This document shows, one piece after another, positions 60,252-64,000 of a DNA stretch of 64,000 nucleotides. The stretch is from the NCBI RefSeq assembly GCF_008728515.1, contig NC_044990.1, forward strand, positions 59,252,879-59,316,878, written 5' to 3'. The translations under genes and the position numbers were made by a program. A model generated the notes under the pieces. The model did not search any database and was not told the origin of the DNA. It saw nothing but the letters and a program-made list of their open reading frames with translations. Each line of letters starts with the position of its first letter. The first letter of the stretch is position 1. The DNA comes from Papio anubis. Taxonomy: Eukaryota; Chordata; Mammalia; Primates; Cercopithecidae.

Positions 60252-60397
60252 TTTTTTAAAGAGACAGAATCTTGCTCTGTTGCTCATGCTGCAGGGCAGT
60301 GGTGTGATCATAGCTACTGTAACGTTGAATCCCTGGTCTCTAGAGATCCTCTCACCTCTTCCTCCCACAGTGCTGGGATTACAAGTGTGAACCACTG
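60252..60397 (-). mobile_element. Alu monomer (FLAM/FRAM-like), antisense
   Basis: GAGACAGAATCTTGCTCTG, GCAGTGGTGTGATCATAGCT and CAGTGCTGGGATTACAAGTG form a single old Alu arm of about 140 bp without the second arm. Confidence 0.8.
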
Positions 60398-60559
60398 AAA
60401 CTTGAAGGTCTTAAACTTTCTTCTTTCAAGTTTATCTACCCGGGCATTGTTTAGACTAGATTTACCTATTTCTAAAAATTGATATTGTTCAAAAATTACT
60501 ATTGATTATCTTGTGTATGCCAAAGATATTTCATTCTTCAATTCTTCACATCTACTCAG

Positions 60560-61400
60560 TTACATGTTCCTATGAATTCTACCCCCTAAATAGCTCTTGA
60601 AAATTATCTGTTATTTTCTTCTTCATGCTTTGGTTCAGGCCCTCATTATCCTTTGTACTGAACTATTATAATAATCATAGTTTTGTACTTGTTTTCTCAA
60701 TCGTTGTTCTTGGCCTCTTAAATCTGCTTTCCACTTTGTCCATTCCCCTCCATTCCTTTTCCTTGCCTTTTCTTCCCTCACCTTCCCACACTCCTACAAT
60801 AAGAAACTGCTTGCCCTTCTTGGGAAGTGCTAGTAGCTTCTATGACTTCATGCTTTCGGATTGTTTCCTCTGCCTAGCATATAGTTAGTTATTTTTAGAG
60901 ACAGGGGTCTTCCAAGCTGGAGTGCAGTGACACCATCATGGCTCACTGCAGCCTTGACCCTCTAGGTTCAAGCAATCCTCCCACCTTCCCTCCCAGTAGC
61001 TGGGACTACAGGCATGTGTTACCACAACTGGCTAATTTTTATTTTTGTTATATTTCTATGTTGCCCAGACTGGTCTCAAACTCCTGGACTCAAGTGATTC
61101 TCTTCCCTCACCCTCCCAAAGTGCTGGGATTACAAGCATGAGCCACTGTGCCCAGCCCATGTTCTTCTTTCTTTAAACAATGAATTCTACTCATTATTCT
61201 TATATAAGCCAGATCAGGGTCACACCTTTTGAGACATCTCCTTTGACACCCTGGAATAAATGATTCCTTCTTCCTCTGTCACAAGACAGTGTCATATACT
61301 CCAGCTGTAGGATTTACCACATTCAGTTGAAATTGTTTCTATTTTGCCACCGTTGAACTAAAATCTGTATTTGGTAGATAATTAGAATTTGTGTTTGATT
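60560..61400 (+). repeat. L2 LINE fragment (ancient), interrupted by AluJ
   Basis: CTGAACTATTATAATAATC, CTCTTAAATCTGCTTTCCAC and TTTCCTCTGCCTAGCATATA, then beyond the Alu GAGACATCTCCTTTGACACC, follow the L2 3' region order. It is strongly diverged, with uncertain boundaries. Confidence 0.6.
60891..61157 (-). mobile_element. AluJ, antisense
   Basis: GAGTGCAGTGACACCATCAT, GTAGCTGGGACTACAGGCAT and GTGCTGGGATTACAAGCATG, ending CACTGTGCCCAGCC. Both arms are present, with the left slightly shortened. Diverged. Confidence 0.9.
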
Positions 61401-61500
61401 TTTAATATATGTTATCCCACTTCAATTTTTTCCAAACAGAAATTATTTTTTAATCTACCATTTATTATTACAATTACTTTATTTAAAAATACTATTTTTA

Positions 61501-61799
61501 GGCTGGTCGCAGTGACTCACACCTGTAATCCCAGCAGTTTGGGAGGCCGAGGCGGGCAGATCACCTGAGGTCAGGAGTTCGAGACCAGTCTGGCCAACAG
61601 TGAGAAACCCTGTCTCTACTAAAAATACAAAAATTAGCCAAGTGTGGTGGTGAGTGCCTGTAATCCCAGCTACTCAGGGCACTGAGGCAGGAGAATCGCT
61701 TGAACCCAGGTGGCAGAGGTTGCAGTGAGCTGAGATCGTGCCACTGCACTTCAGCCTGGGTGACAGAGTGAAAATCTGTCTCAAAAAAGAAAAAAAAAA
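61501..61799 (+). mobile_element. AluS
   Basis: A full Alu with TCACCTGAGGTCAGGAGTTC and CGCTTGAACCCAGGTGG and an A-tail at 61781-61799. Moderate divergence. Confidence 0.92.
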
Positions 61800-63253
61800 T
61801 TATTATATCGAAAGTTGGAACTATATACTCAGAGTAAAAAATAACATTTTACCTAATTTTCAGTATGTATAACATTTTGACTAAGTTATTTTGTTTGGGT
61901 ATTTTTGTTATTTGTTTTCCTTTTTGGTTACTATTTATGAATAATATTATTTTGTTTATCTGCTGTCATAAAGTCATATTTTTCTCTTCTGATACTTTTA
62001 TTTATATATGTGGCTCTGTTGCATTTATTATTTAATAATTACAGGAAAGGAACAGGTAGAAATGTCTAACTTCCAAAAGGGAAAGTAAGAAACACTTGAG
62101 ATGTGAATGGCAGCTGTAGTTCTTATCATGCTTTGGAACACCTATATTCTTATCTTAGTTTTAATAAAGAGTACGGATACTTGTTTGATCTTTTCTTGTT
62201 GAAATACATCCATCCATAATTGTGGAAAAATAGAGCTTCTTTTAATTTTGTCAAAGATAAGTAATATAAGCTAGTGCATTAAAAGCATTCTGGCCTTTTC
62301 AGATGAATCAATAAGAAGAAGAATGATAATCAGAACACTAATAAAAATAGTAGCATTATCATAATATATTGTAGTATTATACCAAAAAACCCTGAGTTTA
62401 ATCAAAATTCATATAAGGTTCAAAGAATAATTTTACACTATTAGACGATTATCTTGTTATTATTAGTTGTAAATACTTCAGAATAAGAGTGTAGTTGAAT
62501 AGAGCATTTAATAGAGATCAGCTGTGTGTTTTCTCAAATGTGCCTTTTTGACAGAAAAGATATATTTCAAGGTTTTGGTGTCTTTTTGGAGGATTTTCTA
62601 CCACATATTTTTCTTGATTTCTAATTTAAAAATACTCAAAGTCTACCAGATAATTCAAAATAAGATAAACGTTAAAATAAAAGCCGTTGCCTTGCTTTTC
62701 CTTTGGCTGTGAGCAGAAGGATCAGAAGTGGCTGCTGAGACCACCAGCGAAGAACAGCTGTCTTATGAAACAGCAGGAAAGAGTGTTCCAGGAAGGACAA
62801 GAGGAACCCTAAATAGAGGGTTTAACATGAAAGCGTGTGTGTCTGGAGAGCTAAAGGCAAGATGTCTGTGAACTTCTGAAACTGGTAAATAAGATGGCAT
62901 GGCAATGTAAAAGAGAAAGCACACCAAATATAAACCAAACACAGAAATGTTCAAAGGAAATGCAACTGAAATTTAGAATATTCTTTAACTTGAGTATTCC
63001 TAACCAAACATTTAGTTAAAAAAAAAAAAAATCAATAAATATTAAAAAGTCACCCAACACTAGTATTTCCTTTAGGTAACATTTTCATTCACACTGGCAG
63101 GCAGCAAAATGAATTGAATTTATTAATTTCTTATTTCTAACAGTAGTGCCTAGTGACTTGGACCATCTACATTAAGCAAAATCTCTGCCTCTGCCCACTC
63201 TACCCTTGCCATTGAGCTTTTTTTTTTTTTCATCTCTTCCTAAAATGCTGCTC
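61800..63253. other. Single-copy sequence, nothing recognised
   Basis: AT-rich. An A-run at 63019-63031 and a T-run at 63219-63230 are the only simple features. Open frames of 62-63 codons near 62524-62954 are unsupported. Confidence 0.5.
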
Positions 63254-63267
63254 AAAAGCGTCATCTT

Positions 63268-63564
63268 GGCTGGGCGTGGTGGCTCACGCCTGTAATCCCA
63301 GCACTTTGGGAGGCCGACGCGGGCGAATCACGAGGTCAGCAGATCGAGACCACCCTGGCTAACCAAGGTGAAACCCTGTCTCTACTAAAAATACAAAAAA
63401 ATTAGCCGGGCGTGGTGTCGGGCATCTGTAGTCCCAGCTACTCAGGAGGCTGAGGCAGGAGAATGGCGTGAACTCGGGAGGCGGAGCTTGCAGTGAGCCG
63501 AGATCGCGCCACTGCGCTCCAGCCTGGGCGACAGAGTGAGACTCTGTCTCAAAAACAAAAACAA
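63268..63564 (+). mobile_element. AluY with target duplication
   Basis: A complete AluY (ATCACGAGGTCAG, GAGATCGCGCCACTGCG) with an (AAAAAC)n tail. The target duplication AAAAGCGTCATCTT (63254-63267) versus AAAAGCATCATCTT (63565-63578) differs by one base. Confidence 0.94.
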
Positions 63565-63801
63565 AAAAGCATCATCTTCCTAATGCTTTCCAAGATGACA
63601 TTCCTTCTGTTATGGGCAATCCAAGCATTTATTTTTATGTACCTCTGTCCAGCAGCCTCTGGTTCTGATTGTATTTCTAATAAATCCCTGTCTCCCATAT
63701 TTTCATGTGTGTTTGGGGCTTTTTAAAATCTCCTTTGCTGAATTTCAGTTTGTCATTGGATCAAATGGTTTTATGTGGCCATTTTCCTTGAAGAAATACT
63801 G

Positions 63802-63982
63802 CACCGGGTGCAGTGGCTGAGGCCTGTAATCCCAGCACTTTGGGAGGCAGAGGCAGGAGGATGGCTTGAGCCCAGTAGTTAGAGGCTGCAGTGAGCTATG
63901 ATTGTGTCACTGCACTCCAGCCTGGGGAAGAGAGCAAGATCCAGTCTCAAAAAAAAAAAAAAAGAAAGAAAAAGAGAAAAGA
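63802..63982 (+). mobile_element. AluJ-type element with left/right arm fusion deletion
   Basis: The left-arm start (GGGTGCAGTGGCTGAGGCC to GAGGCAGGAGGATGGCTTGA) continues directly into right-arm text (GAGGCTGCAGTGAGCTATGA to the A-tail). The two arms share the AGGAGGATxGCTTGAGCCCA string. This points to recombination between them, leaving about 160 bp. Confidence 0.85.
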
Positions 63983-64000
63983 GGGAAACAATGCATCTTT

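Noticed and set aside
1..64000. CRISPR arrays, operons, phage or plasmid genes
   Set aside because: No regularly spaced identical repeats, no ribosome-binding sites with long frames, and the repeat content is unmistakably primate.

Overview
The window is primate nuclear DNA that I read as intergenic or intronic. I find no intact protein-coding gene, no complete RNA gene and no CRISPR array. Nearly all recognisable structure is transposable-element sequence: LINE-1 of several ages, Alu, MIR, L2, MaLR LTR elements, one HML-type LTR, and hAT and Tigger DNA transposons. The young Alu elements (13611-13908, 42590-42715, 49918-50112) carry variants I associate with the AluYR group of Old World monkeys. 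The young LINE-1 copies (5279-11892 and 56281-56595) have a 3' end unlike the human L1PA consensus I know. A cercopithecid monkey (macaque, baboon, guenon or relative) is therefore the best guess. The species cannot be named from sequence alone.

Layout. 60-2663: an LINE-1 3' half on the minus strand, split by an HML-type LTR and carrying an Alu scrap at an internal deletion. 2664-5244: mostly single-copy sequence with one MaLR LTR. 5245-11910: a full-length minus-strand LINE-1 with matching target-site duplications, plus an extra partial 3' end. 11911-14553: mostly single-copy, with a clean AluYR. 14554-19500: an old plus-strand LINE-1 with two Alus. 19501-22930: mostly single-copy. 22930-26565: an older minus-strand LINE-1 with an 84-bp tandem duplication. 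27600-35740: a plus-strand LINE-1 with its 5'UTR promoter region, invaded by an Alu, MER30 and a complete MaLR provirus. 35811-38485: a second MaLR provirus in the same orientation. 38486-45265: MIR, L2, Alu and old LINE-1 pieces in unique DNA. 45265-55250: a nested mosaic of old minus-strand LINE-1 segments holding THE1, Tigger and Alu insertions. 55410-63982: Alus, a short young LINE-1, MIR and L2, and a 39-bp tRNA-Met half inside a MIR.

Function. No set of genes works together here. All LINE-1 reading frames are broken. Sequences that could still be functional are LINE-1 5'UTR promoters (10883-11892 minus, 27600-29540 plus), LTRs and Alu A/B boxes, and nothing in the sequence shows that they are used. 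The observations I rate highest are the tRNA-Met 5'-half insertion (59697-59735), the duplicated 3' end of the full-length LINE-1, and the very uneven sequence quality, which points to unpolished gap-filling at young repeats. I did not find an undescribed protein system. Repeat names rest on remembered consensus sequences, so subfamily labels are approximate.
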